From Vicinamibacteria bacterium (GTDB lineage: Bacteria; Acidobacteriota; Vicinamibacteria; Fen-336; JAGNNV01), in NCBI GenBank assembly GCA_016650185.1, contig JAENWE010000294.1:1-8026 (forward strand): 8,026 bases of DNA, in the 5' to 3' direction. Within the stretch, counting starts at the first letter, position 1; each line of letters begins with the position of its first letter. A model generated the notes under the pieces. It saw only the letters and a program-made list of their open reading frames with translations. It did not search any database and was not told the DNA's origin. A program made the position numbers and the translations under genes. Positions 1 to 6,534 of the stretch are shown here, piece by piece.

Positions 1-136
1 AGCATAAAGACCAAAGTCCACATCAGAGCCACCTCCGAGGGTCGAGGGTCTGGATCCCAGACTCTTGAAGGATTGTAGGTGAAACAGGAGGCGTATGCTC
101 CGAGCGGGCCATCTCAACGTCTCCCAGGAGTTCGCC

Positions 137-871
137 ATGAAGAATGTCAACGCTTCTCTCGATCCCGAGGCCGCGCGACTCGCGGCGGCGTATGCCACCA
201 GGACCAAGGCCATCGACTACGTCATGGGGAAGCTCGCGGCGGTGGACGGCGAAAGGGCCGACCTCGCCTTCATCGCGTCTCGCGAAGTGAGTGCGTTCTG
301 CACGGCCCTCGGCTTCGAAAAGACATGGTCAGGCAGGACCATCGACGAGATCGCGCGCAAGCGTTCGTCGAAGGTCGAGGCGGACGACTTCGGACCAGCG
401 GTGATCGTGGCGAGCGAGGCTGTGGCCATCCTCGAGGCCCTCAAGAGGATGATTACGAAAGGCCACTTCGTCGGCACGCCGGAGAGCCGCTTCGACAAGA
501 CCATCCTCAATGACTTTCTCCCCAGGTCGCGCGCCGGGTTCGAAGGGGAGCCGACGCTCGGACACCTGTGGGAGTTCCAGTACGCGCTTCAGGTCGAGCT
601 CGAGCACGGCCGCACCCGGGGCGCCAACGTCACGAACAATCACCCGATCCTCACCGGCCTCGTCGTGATGGCGCACCTGTCGGAGGACACGCTCTACTAC
701 GCACGCCTCTGGGTGATGGAGAGCGAAGGCGAGCTCGCAGCGCAGATCGCCAAAGGAAAGAAGGCCGACGAGATCGCGAAGAAGGTCAAGGAGCGCAACG
801 TGGCGCGCCTCTACCTCGCCAAGCGGCTTCTCGAGAAGGCCGAGCACGCGGGAACGAACCTCCCCCGCTGA
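137..871 (+). CDS. Uncharacterised protein with DUF5661-like C-terminal region
   Basis: A 244-residue soluble protein with no signal peptide or membrane segment. Residues about 141-200 resemble the DUF5661 family: the stretch carries VELEHG, then NVTNNHPILTG, then an AHLSE...YYARL segment, which is the usual family order. The first 130 residues are helical, charged and unrecognised; the C-terminus is rich in Lys and Glu and probably helical. The family has no established function that I know of. The start at 137 is chosen because AGGAG at 126-130 lies 6 bases upstream; an in-frame ATG at 95 would add 14 residues but its AGGAGG (86-91) is only 3 bases away. Codon use is strongly GC-biased and the frame is open throughout, so the gene looks intact. 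It stands alone, with IS91-type debris beginning about 33 bases after its stop. The reading frame is secure; the family assignment is from remembered motifs. Confidence 0.8.
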   Translation: MKNVNASLDPEAARLAAAYATRTKAIDYVMGKLAAVDGERADLAFIASREVSAFCTALGFEKTWSGRTIDEIARKRSSKVEADDFGPAVIVASEAVAILEALKRMITKGHFVGTPESRFDKTILNDFLPRSRAGFEGEPTLGHLWEFQYALQVELEHGRTRGANVTNNHPILTGLVVMAHLSEDTLYYARLWVMESEGELAAQIAKGKKADEIAKKVKERNVARLYLAKRLLEKAEHAGTNLPR

Positions 872-903
872 TTAGGTGTAAGGACCACCTGCGGGCAGGA
901 CGG

Positions 904-1366
904 TCAGAGTGTCTGCCGGGCCACAATGGTCGAGTGGCCTTCGGCCGTTCAGGCTACGCGCACTCGCCTATGACAAGCCGTTGTGCGCCTCTCTTGATGG
1001 GTTCACGCTGCATGCGGCCACCCGCGCGGGCGGGCTCGACGCCGAGGGCCGCGAGACGCTGCTGCGCTACGTCCTGCGTCCTCCGATTGCTCAAGAGCGA
1101 TTGGAGCAACGCCACGACGGCCTGGTGCGCATCACCCTGAAGAAGGCCTACGCGGACGGCACGGTCGCGGTTGACATGGACCCCCTATCGCTCCTGTGCC
1201 GGCTCGCAACCAGTGCCTCCACCACGATCCACTATGCGGGGGTTCTGGCCGCGGCGAGTCCATGGCGCTCGCGGGTCACACCGCCTTTGCCCCCGACCGC
1301 GGAGGATATCGAGCCCGAGAAGAGGGTACGCAAGAGCGGATATCGCCCCTGGGCAGAACTCTTGGG
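904..1366 (+). pseudogene. IS91-family transposase, C-terminal fragment
   Basis: The frame starting near 909 reads AGPQW, ALAYDKPLCASLDGF, LLRYVLRPPIAQERL, DPLSLLCRLA, YAGVLAAASPWRSR, and finally KSGYRPWAELL, in the order found in the C-terminal half of IS91-type transposases. Homology starts abruptly at about 904 without a start codon and stops right after PWAELL at about 1364, where the family normally continues into a Cys-containing tail. Around 1212-1235 the family's VPPPR segment appears in another frame: it looks as if 2 bases and then about 10 bases have been lost, restoring the frame. The open frame runs on to 1448, but the residues after 1366 do not look like transposase. It is a dead fragment. 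The family is confident; the deletion history is inferred. Confidence 0.72.
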
Positions 1367-1420
1367 GGATCATCTGGATGCTCTCCAACCCCTTCTACCC
1401 TTTCGCCGGCGAAAGAGGGC

Positions 1421-1575
1421 GGCATGGGTGCGAAGACCGGTGCGGTGACCGCTGTGCAGAGGGCGTCTTCCGATCTCCGTCTCAATCCCCACCTGCACGC
1501 GGTCGCTCTCGATGGCGCCTGGTATGGGCAGGGCGGCGAACTCTGCTGGGAAGGACTCGGGTACTTCAAGACGGC
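1421..1575 (+). pseudogene. IS91-family transposase, HUH-motif fragment
   Basis: A stretch of about 50 residues reads GAKTGAVTAVQR, SSDLRLNPHLHAVALDGAW and GGELCWEGLGYFKT. This is the catalytic middle of an IS91-type transposase; His-Leu-His in NPHLHAV is the HUH metal-binding motif used for single-strand nicking. It is in a different frame from the C-terminal fragment upstream, and in an intact protein it would come before that fragment. Similarity fades after FKT at about 1575, and nothing upstream of 1421 resembles the N-terminal zinc finger. The open frame continues to 2161, but the residues after about 1580 are unrelated to the transposase, so the long frame is a chance fusion. Confidence 0.65.
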
Positions 1576-1685
1576 CGCAAGTGTCATGCTGAGATGTTCG
1601 GGTCCTTCCGCGGGGACGCCTTGGCTTCTGTCGGGGAAGTTCTCAGAATCAACCGATTCCGTATCCAAAGTGAACCCATCGAAGA

Positions 1686-1691
1686 AAGGAG
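1686..1691 (+). promoter_or_regulatory. Ribosome binding site supporting a TTG start at 1697
   Basis: AAGGAG lies 5 bases before TTG at 1697, in the frame that ends at 2161. It is the main argument that translation begins here rather than far upstream in transposase debris. The nearby ATG at 1701 is in another frame that stops within 9 codons. Confidence 0.45.
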
Positions 1692-1696
1692 CCATC

Positions 1697-2161
1697 TTGA
1701 ATGACCCAATTCTCGGAGTTGACTTAGCTGAGTGGCAGGCAAAAGTCGCGCAATGGTGGCGGGCATTTTCGCGCACCTTTGCCGTCGCTTTCTCAAACCC
1801 CAAGCAGCTCGTCATGGTGCAGTTGGAAAAGCAAGCCAAGGAAGAGAGCAAGAAAAGCCTCTCTCCACAGTCGACACAGCAACAGGGGGAAGAAGGCGCA
1901 AACAAGGTCTTATCGCAGTTGGCAAAACAACCGGAGAGAGAAGGCGAATACATCTCACCGTTCCTCTTTGTCCCATCCGCGTGTGCCGTCGGGTCTTTGA
2001 TTCTCAGGGCAGCGGAAGGCACAATGGGCGTTGATCAGCCTTTCCTCCCCGGCCCCGACTACAAGGCGAGGCTTGACGCTTTTTCGGGCTTCCTCGCGTT
2101 TCTTGCCAGCGTAGCGCCAGGTCCGGTCGACCCTCTGACGATCCTGTCCGCCCTTCCGTGA
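1697..2161 (+). CDS. Hypothetical protein, TTG start, function unknown
   Basis: A 154-residue frame, starting at TTG behind a good Shine-Dalgarno sequence. Residues 1-50 are Trp/Phe-rich and amphipathic (AEWQAKVAQWWRAFSRTF), followed by a long polar Lys/Glu/Gln segment (about 42-82). Then comes one hydrophobic stretch at about 85-103 (YISPFLFVPSACAVGSLIL) that could cross or sit on a membrane, and a hydrophobic C-terminus. I do not recognise a family. The layout (charged N-terminus, then a hydrophobic segment beginning SPFLF) would fit the front of a longer membrane protein cut off at the stop, but this is a guess. GC content and codon choice are lower than in the flanking genes, suggesting a different origin. 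It follows IS91 debris directly and converges with the BON remnant 34 bases beyond its end. It could also be a chance frame. Confidence 0.42.
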   Translation: MNDPILGVDLAEWQAKVAQWWRAFSRTFAVAFSNPKQLVMVQLEKQAKEESKKSLSPQSTQQQGEEGANKVLSQLAKQPEREGEYISPFLFVPSACAVGSLILRAAEGTMGVDQPFLPGPDYKARLDAFSGFLAFLASVAPGPVDPLTILSALP

Positions 2162-2163
2162 CC

Positions 2164-2187
2164 GCTCTGTTTGTCAAACCGCAGAGC
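2164..2187. terminator. Weak hairpin between convergent frames
   Basis: GCTCTG (2164-2169) pairs with CAGAGC (2182-2187), with an inner TTT/AAA pairing and a three-base bulge. It sits between the end of the + frame at 2161 and the end of the - frame at 2196, where a bidirectional terminator would be expected. There is no T-run on either side, so intrinsic termination is doubtful. Confidence 0.2.
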
Positions 2188-2195
2188 CCGGAAGG

Positions 2196-2381
2196 CTATA
2201 AGGAAACGCTGGAGCGGCGTTTTGGTCCTTCGAAGGGTCCGTTGACGTTGCTGGAGTAGATCAGCGTCGACTTCACCTTCGCGGTGATCCAGGTGTCGAT
2301 GACTTCGAGTTTTGCCGCCCGGGCCGCATCCTCCACGCTCAAAGTGGCGCCCAGCTTGACCTCGAGCCGATTGTCCACCGA
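2196..2381 (-). pseudogene. BON-domain protein remnant
   Basis: On the - strand, a 60-residue frame just after a TAG (2382-2384) contains IDTWITAKVKSTLIYSSNVNG (nucleotides about 2238-2300). This resembles the first helix and turn of BON domains, as in the OsmY-type periplasmic proteins induced by osmotic stress. The domain should continue with an I-D-V...G-V-V-x-L-x-G strand pattern, but the frame instead gives PFEGPKRRSS and stops. No start codon with a ribosome site and no signal peptide are present; the only initiator-like codon is GTG at 2378, directly after the stop. Both ends of the gene are therefore missing. The first 40 bases overlap, in another frame, the extended C-terminus of the amidohydrolase, suggesting that a deletion joined the two. 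The BON call rests on about 20 residues and is moderate. Confidence 0.45.
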
Positions 2382-3682
2382 CTACATTCCGAGGGTGTTC
2401 TGGGCTTGGACGGCTTTGGTGCGGAACGCCGGTCAGGAGGGGTGGACGCACGCCGGTCAACCACAACGGCGCCTCCTTTCATCACCCAGACCACGCGGTC
2501 GATCACGACGTTGACGTCCTCAAGAGGGTTTCCATCCACCGCGACGATATCGGCGAAGTAGCCGGGAGCGAGCGCGCCCAGTTCGTTCGCGTGGCCGAGG
2601 AGTGTGGCCGGAATGGTGGTTGCCGTGGCGAGTGCTTGCGCGGGCGTCATGCCCGCCTTGACAAACCAGCCGAGCTCGCGCGTGTTCTGACCGAACATCG
2701 TGTAAACCGCGTCCGATCCCATGCCGATCTTTACACCCGCCTTGAACGCACGGCGCGTGGATTCGAGGTTCTTCTCGATGTAGTCGCGCAGAGGCGGAAT
2801 CGTATCGGGCTCGAAACCGAACTCGTCTTTCGCATCCACGTAGTAGCGGTTGTGGTCGATCGTCGGCACCCACACCGTGCCGCGCTTCACCATTAAGGCG
2901 ATGGTTTCGTCGTCGAGGTCGATGCCGTGTTCGATCGAGTCCGCGCCGGCGCGCACCGCGTCTTTCACGCCCGACGGTCCATAAGAGTGAATCGCGACCG
3001 GGCGGTTCTTCGCGTGCGCCGCGTCCACCACAGCCTTCATCTCTTCGAACGTGAGGGTCTGGGTGGTATCGACGCTTTGAAAGCTGCCGCGCGAGCCGTA
3101 GACCTTGACCCAGTCGGAGCCTGTGGCGACACGTGTTTCCGCGAGCTGCTGGTAGTCCGGTTTCGCGGCGTCGGGGCGCGGGGCTCCAATGCCCTGACCG
3201 GCGACGAACATCCGCGGCCCGATCATCTTCCCCATGTTGATGAGATCGCGCATGGCGAGGTCGATCTCCGCGGCGGCGCCCAGATCGCGAACCGTGGTCA
3301 CACCGGTTTCGAGCGTCCGCCGTGCGTTTTCGGCCGCGAGGACCGTCGTCACGCCCGCCGGCCTTCGCGGTTGGCCGAGCGGCCGTGTTCCGGGCTTGCC
3401 GTCCCAAAAGTACGTCATGTGCGTGTGAAGGTCGATGAGCCCGGGAATCAAGGTGAAATTCCTGAGGTCGATCACCTCAGCATCCTTCGGCGGCGCCGCC
3501 GGTCCAATCGATGTGATGCGATCGTCGTCGACAACGATCACGACGTTCGTCAGCACCTTCCCGTCCGGCGCCACGATCTTTCCTGCGCGGATCGCCTTCG
3601 TGGTGGCCCACGCGTTCGGTGCGAACGCCGTCGCGCCCGTGAGAGCGATGACGCAGATGGCGCGGAAAGAACGTGTCTTCAT
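2339..3682 (-). CDS. Secreted metal-dependent amidohydrolase (imidazolonepropionase/prolidase-like)
   Basis: A 447-residue protein of the amidohydrolase superfamily, in the group annotated as imidazolonepropionase-related or Xaa-Pro dipeptidase-like hydrolases. A signal peptide is visible (MKTRSFRA, a hydrophobic core, then PNAWA with cleavage before TTKA), so it probably acts outside the cytoplasm. The binuclear metal ligands are all present: H86 and H88 (DLHTH), K193 (WVKVYGS, the lysine usually carboxylated), H232 (AIHSYG), H252 (SIEHG) and D324 (MGSDA). The substrate cannot be told; relatives cleave N-blocked or proline-containing dipeptides and other cyclic amides. The start at 3682 is preferred for its GAGGAG site and signal peptide; a GTG at 3712 overlapping the permease stop would add 10 residues but has no clear ribosome site. 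The family normally ends near VMKGGAVVVDR. Here about 37 low-complexity residues (Arg/Pro/Ser) follow, reaching into the BON remnant, so the native 3' end is probably lost. Confidence 0.88.
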   Translation of the reverse strand: MKTRSFRAICVIALTGATAFAPNAWATTKAIRAGKIVAPDGKVLTNVVIVVDDDRITSIGPAAPPKDAEVIDLRNFTLIPGLIDLHTHMTYFWDGKPGTRPLGQPRRPAGVTTVLAAENARRTLETGVTTVRDLGAAAEIDLAMRDLINMGKMIGPRMFVAGQGIGAPRPDAAKPDYQQLAETRVATGSDWVKVYGSRGSFQSVDTTQTLTFEEMKAVVDAAHAKNRPVAIHSYGPSGVKDAVRAGADSIEHGIDLDDETIALMVKRGTVWVPTIDHNRYYVDAKDEFGFEPDTIPPLRDYIEKNLESTRRAFKAGVKIGMGSDAVYTMFGQNTRELGWFVKAGMTPAQALATATTIPATLLGHANELGALAPGYFADIVAVDGNPLEDVNVVIDRVVWVMKGGAVVVDRRASTPPDRRSAPKPSKPRTPSECSRWTIGSRSSWAPL

Positions 3683-3686
3683 GCTG

Positions 3687-3692
3687 CTCCTC
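3687..3692 (-). promoter_or_regulatory. Ribosome binding site fixing the amidohydrolase start
   Basis: On the - strand GAGGAG stands 4 bases before ATG at 3682, in the short gap after the permease stop. It favours this ATG, with its clean signal peptide, over the GTG at 3712. Confidence 0.6.
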
Positions 3693-3708
3693 GGCAATCT
3701 CTTCTTGC

Positions 3709-6147
3709 TCACTCGTAGCGAAGGGCGACCATCGGCTCCACGCGCATCGCACGCCTTGCCGGGATGAAACAGGCGAACACGGCCACACCGGACAAGAGCG
3801 CCGCCACACCCACGAAGGTGACGGGATCGTAGGCGCCAACGCCGTAGATCAGGCGGGCCATCAGCCGGGTCAGGCCGAGCGCCGCGACAAGACCCAGGAT
3901 CACGCCGATGATCGTGATCTTCATTCCATCACCAACCACCATGCGAAGGACGTCGCGGCTCGAGGCGCCCAAGGCCACCCGGATGCCGATTTCCTGCGTG
4001 CGTTGCCCGGTGAGATAGGAGATCACACCGTAGATCCCGATCGCCGAGAGCAGAAGCGCCAGCGTCGAAAAGATGCTGAGCATGATCATGGCCAGCCGCT
4101 GGGTCGCGATCGAATCGGCGACGATGTCTTGCATGGGCCGGGATCCGTAGACGACCGAGCTCGCATCCGCCTTCGCGGCGGCTTCCCGAATCGCGCCCGT
4201 GAGTCCGAGCGGAGCCGCGGTGGTGCGCGCCACGTACCCGGAGCCGCTCGAAAGCAAAGACCAGAAACGGTCCGGGATCTGCCAGGCGGAGAGATAAAGC
4301 TGCGCCTGCAGCGTTTCGTGCTTCTTGTCGCCCAGGCCCCAGTGCTCGACGTGGCCGACCACCCCGACGATTTCCGCCTTCATGTCCAGCAGGCCGATGC
4401 TGATGCGCTTGCCGACGGGATCGGCACCGGGAAAGTACTTGCGCGCGAAGGTGGCGTCGATCACGGCGGTGACCGAGGAATGTTCGTCGTCGCGATCACT
4501 CAGAAATCGGCCGCGCTGAAGCGGAATGCGCATGGCAGGCTGGTAACCGGGCGTCACCAGATAGAAAAGCGCAAAGGTCATGTCATTCTGGTTCTTGGGC
4601 GGCGTCTCGCCCTCGTTCCAGAACGGCACCTCCGAATCGCCGGTCATGGGGAGAGAGCCGACGATCATGGCCACCGATTCCACTCCGGGGACGCTCGCGA
4701 ATTGACGCTCGGCTTCGCGGTATTTGGCGCGCAACTGGTCGGGCGAGGCCTTTGAACCGGACGTCATCGACGTGGCGAAGGTGAGCACGTTGCGCGCGTC
4801 GAAGCCGGGATCGATGCCCCAGAGCGCCTGGAGACTTCGAATCATCAGACCGGCGCCTACCAGCAAGACCAGCGCCATGGCCACCTCCAGAACGACGAAC
4901 ACACTCTGCGCGCGATGGTGCGCCCCGCTCGTGCCGCGTCCACCCTCTCTGAGGGTTTGGCTCAACTGCGGTCGCAGCATCCTGAGAGCCGGGGCCAGTC
5001 CGAAAACGATCCCGGTGACTATGGAAATGCCGGCGGTGAAGAGCAGCACGCGGGAATCGATGGTGATTTCGTCGGTGCGGGGAAGCGCATCCGCCAGGCC
5101 CTTGAGGATCGCCACCATCGCGAGTTTCGCGAAGACCAGGCCGAGGGCCCCTCCCGCGACTCCAAGGATGATGCTCTCCGTGAGCAGTTGCCGGAGGACG
5201 CGCGCCGGGCCCGCCCCGAGGGACACGCGGATCGCGAATTCGCGGGTCCGTCCGGTGGAACGCGCCAGCAAGAGATTGCCGACGTTGGCGCAGGCGATCA
5301 GCAGCACGAAGGCCACCGCTCCCAAAAGCACGAGCAGTGTTCCCCGCGCCTCGCCGACCACATCCGCCTTCAAGGGAACCATGGTGATTCCGGTGCCCTT
5401 GTTGGCGTCGGGATAAGCGGCGGCGAGGTCTCGCGCCACCGCGTCCATGTCGGCCAGCGCCTGCGCCGCGGTGACACCGGGCTTCAAGCGTCCGACCGCG
5501 TTCGTGCCCATGCCGATGTGGCGATCGCGGAAGGTCGGGTCCGCCCACTGACCGATGGGCACATAAATGTCGGAAGGGCTGATTCCGGGAATGCGCCCTT
5601 GTGCAACGCCCACGATCGTGTGGGACTTGCCGTTGAGAATGACACTCTTCCCCACGACCTCGGGCGACGAGGCGAACTTCCGCTTCCACAAACCGTCGCC
5701 CAGCATCGCCACGGGCTCGGCCCCAATCAGGTCTTCATCCCGGCGGAAACTTCGCCCGATCAAAGGATTGATCCCATAGGCGGGGAAGAAGTCCGCCGAA
5801 ACCATATGCGCGTGAAGGCGCTCGGGTTCGCCCGAGCCGGTGAGGTTGTAATCGTCGCCCCGGAAAGCGGCCAGATAGGCGAAGGAATGGTTCTGCTTCT
5901 GCCAATCTTCGAAATTGGGATAGGTGATCGAGCTTTGCGCGAACGTCGAGGTCTTCGTGTAGACCGCGAAGAGGGAGTCGGGATCCGGAAAGGGCAGCGG
6001 ATTCAGAAGCACCCCGTTCACGACGGAGAACAGAGCGGTGTTCGCGCCGATCCCAAGAGCCAGGGTGAGAATCGCGATCGTCGCAAATCCCCGGTTGTGC
6101 AAAAGCACCCGAACCGCAAACTTCACGTCTTGCCAGAAGTTGCTCAT
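3709..6147 (-). CDS. ADOP-type ABC transporter permease (duplicated FtsX/MacB permease)
   Basis: An 812-residue inner-membrane permease of the MacB/FtsX superfamily, in the doubled form called acidobacterial duplicated orphan permease. It starts with the typical MSNFWQDVKFAVRVLL and the signature LALGIGANTALFSVVNGVLL (TM1, about 21-43), followed by a periplasmic MacB-like domain to about 265. TM2-TM4 (about 270-293, 323-347, 367-390) make the first FtsX domain. TM5 (about 414-436) opens a second periplasmic domain, and TM6-TM8 (about 684-710, 741-760, 775-800) make the second FtsX domain. The cytoplasmic coupling loops repeat: TREFAIRVSLGAG near 301 and RTQEIGIRVALGAS near 716. Family members are thought to work with MacB-like ATPases, but no ATPase lies here; the cargo is unknown. 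ATG 6147 is preferred over GTG 6168 because of the conserved N-terminus. The amidohydrolase follows after 26 bases, probably co-transcribed. Length is normal and no lesion is seen. Confidence 0.93.
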   Translation of the reverse strand: MSNFWQDVKFAVRVLLHNRGFATIAILTLALGIGANTALFSVVNGVLLNPLPFPDPDSLFAVYTKTSTFAQSSITYPNFEDWQKQNHSFAYLAAFRGDDYNLTGSGEPERLHAHMVSADFFPAYGINPLIGRSFRRDEDLIGAEPVAMLGDGLWKRKFASSPEVVGKSVILNGKSHTIVGVAQGRIPGISPSDIYVPIGQWADPTFRDRHIGMGTNAVGRLKPGVTAAQALADMDAVARDLAAAYPDANKGTGITMVPLKADVVGEARGTLLVLLGAVAFVLLIACANVGNLLLARSTGRTREFAIRVSLGAGPARVLRQLLTESIILGVAGGALGLVFAKLAMVAILKGLADALPRTDEITIDSRVLLFTAGISIVTGIVFGLAPALRMLRPQLSQTLREGGRGTSGAHHRAQSVFVVLEVAMALVLLVGAGLMIRSLQALWGIDPGFDARNVLTFATSMTSGSKASPDQLRAKYREAERQFASVPGVESVAMIVGSLPMTGDSEVPFWNEGETPPKNQNDMTFALFYLVTPGYQPAMRIPLQRGRFLSDRDDEHSSVTAVIDATFARKYFPGADPVGKRISIGLLDMKAEIVGVVGHVEHWGLGDKKHETLQAQLYLSAWQIPDRFWSLLSSGSGYVARTTAAPLGLTGAIREAAAKADASSVVYGSRPMQDIVADSIATQRLAMIMLSIFSTLALLLSAIGIYGVISYLTGQRTQEIGIRVALGASSRDVLRMVVGDGMKITIIGVILGLVAALGLTRLMARLIYGVGAYDPVTFVGVAALLSGVAVFACFIPARRAMRVEPMVALRYE

Positions 6148-6173
6148 TGAGGCCCCCCGAAGGCGCACCTGTC

Positions 6174-6194
6174 CTTATAGCGCAGGCACTGCCT
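6174..6194 (-). promoter_or_regulatory. Possible promoter/operator upstream of the permease gene
   Basis: On the - strand TATAAG (bases 6174-6179) could be a -10 element 26 bases before ATG 6147. Just upstream is an 11-base perfect palindrome, AGGCACTGCCT (6184-6194), in the spacer region, where a repressor could bind. No good -35 hexamer is seen. ADOP genes are often controlled by PadR-type repressors, but none is encoded here. Confidence 0.22.
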
Positions 6195-6273
6195 CGGATA
6201 ACGCTGGAGACCCGTCCTTTGTTCCAGGGCTCGCCGCCCGGATCCCGAAGAATCCTGCACTGGGAAAAGCAGA

Positions 6274-6435
6274 GAGGGCGCCCCGCCCCAGTTTGCGTTG
6301 TACCTCTTCATGGTGGGCCGCGAGATCCTGCTTGGCCCGACCCATGGCGACGATTCCCCAGGCGGACCATGTCTCGCCCTGCTGGTTGTGGAGGGTGTCG
6401 AGGGCGAGGGCGGTCTTGCCGGTCTGGCGGTCGGC
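6274..6435 (-). pseudogene. Fragment resembling F-type ATP synthase alpha subunit (Walker A region)
   Basis: On the - strand a stretch of about 54 residues begins ADRQTGKTALALDTLHNQQG and continues to a GIVAMG...QDLA...E..QRKLGRGAL pattern. F1-ATPase alpha subunits have G-D-R-Q-T-G-K-T-A-L-A-L-D-T-I-x-N-Q at the nucleotide-binding loop, then a strand ending in VAIG and a helix leading to a GAL/GAM turn, so both wording and spacing agree. The first Gly of the P-loop is Ala here. Nothing before it (Cys-rich CADCPAIPCKN) or after it looks like the subunit, and the full protein would be about 500 residues. It is therefore at most a small relic. The surrounding frame is open from 6480 to 6175 but has no convincing ribosome site. 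A coincidental match in a short unknown protein cannot be excluded. Confidence 0.4.
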
Positions 6436-6452
6436 ATTCTTGCAGGGGATCG

Positions 6453-6500
6453 CAGGGCAATCCGCGCACCTTGACCGCAACCGTCGAGTTCAAGTTCTAA
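6453..6500 (+). other. Possible 3' end of an outer-membrane receptor gene
   Basis: Fifteen codons ending in TAA read QGNPRTLTATVEFKF. TonB-dependent receptors commonly end with a Pro-Arg-Thr turn and a final amphipathic beta strand closing on an aromatic residue, as here. Upstream in this frame the sequence is Arg/Gly/Cys-rich nonsense, so only the last strand would remain. The match is very short and could be chance. Confidence 0.18.
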
Positions 6501-6534
6501 GTCGACCAGCGGCCGGATCCGCGTTTGTTCCGTC

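Larger units (their letters stand above)
904..1575 (+). mobile_element. Degenerate IS91-family insertion sequence remnant, parts out of order
   Basis: Two pieces of an IS91-type (HUH/Y2 rolling-circle) transposase lie on the same strand, separated by about 55 unexplained bases (1367-1420). The upstream piece is the C-terminal part of the protein and the downstream piece is the middle part that normally precedes it. The N-terminal zinc-binding domain and the extreme C-terminus are missing, and I cannot identify oriIS or terIS ends. The element cannot be active. Either two copies were inserted in tandem and trimmed, or one copy was rearranged. Confidence 0.7.

Noticed and set aside
44..64. A hairpin (GGTCTGG / CCAGACT, loop ATC) before the first gene
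   Set aside because: The stem is about 8 pairs including a G-T pair, with a 3-base loop and no following T-run, so I do not call a terminator or riboswitch.
1276..2022. A 248-codon Cys-rich frame on the - strand
   Set aside because: Its residues are odd (many Cys, Ser and Pro) and no domain is seen. It runs antisense across the IS91 HUH fragment, which is clearly coded on the + strand.
1196..2161. A single 321-residue + strand protein
   Set aside because: It fuses transposase nonsense, a HUH fragment and an unrelated downstream frame. The TTG start at 1697 with its own ribosome site explains the real part better.
3682..3712. A GTG start at 3712 overlapping the permease stop (GTGA coupling)
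   Set aside because: Overlap is attractive, but no ribosome site precedes it and it adds polar residues in front of a normal signal peptide. ATG 3682 has GAGGAG.
2927..3718. A 263-codon + strand frame opposite the amidohydrolase
   Set aside because: It is an antisense shadow of a gene with all metal ligands and a signal peptide on the - strand.
4915..6150. A 411-codon open frame on the + strand opposite the permease, and other long frames across 3673-5689 on both strands
   Set aside because: They lie antisense or frame-shifted to a clear ADOP permease, are rich in Arg/Gly/His, lack recognisable motifs, and are expected by-products of high GC.
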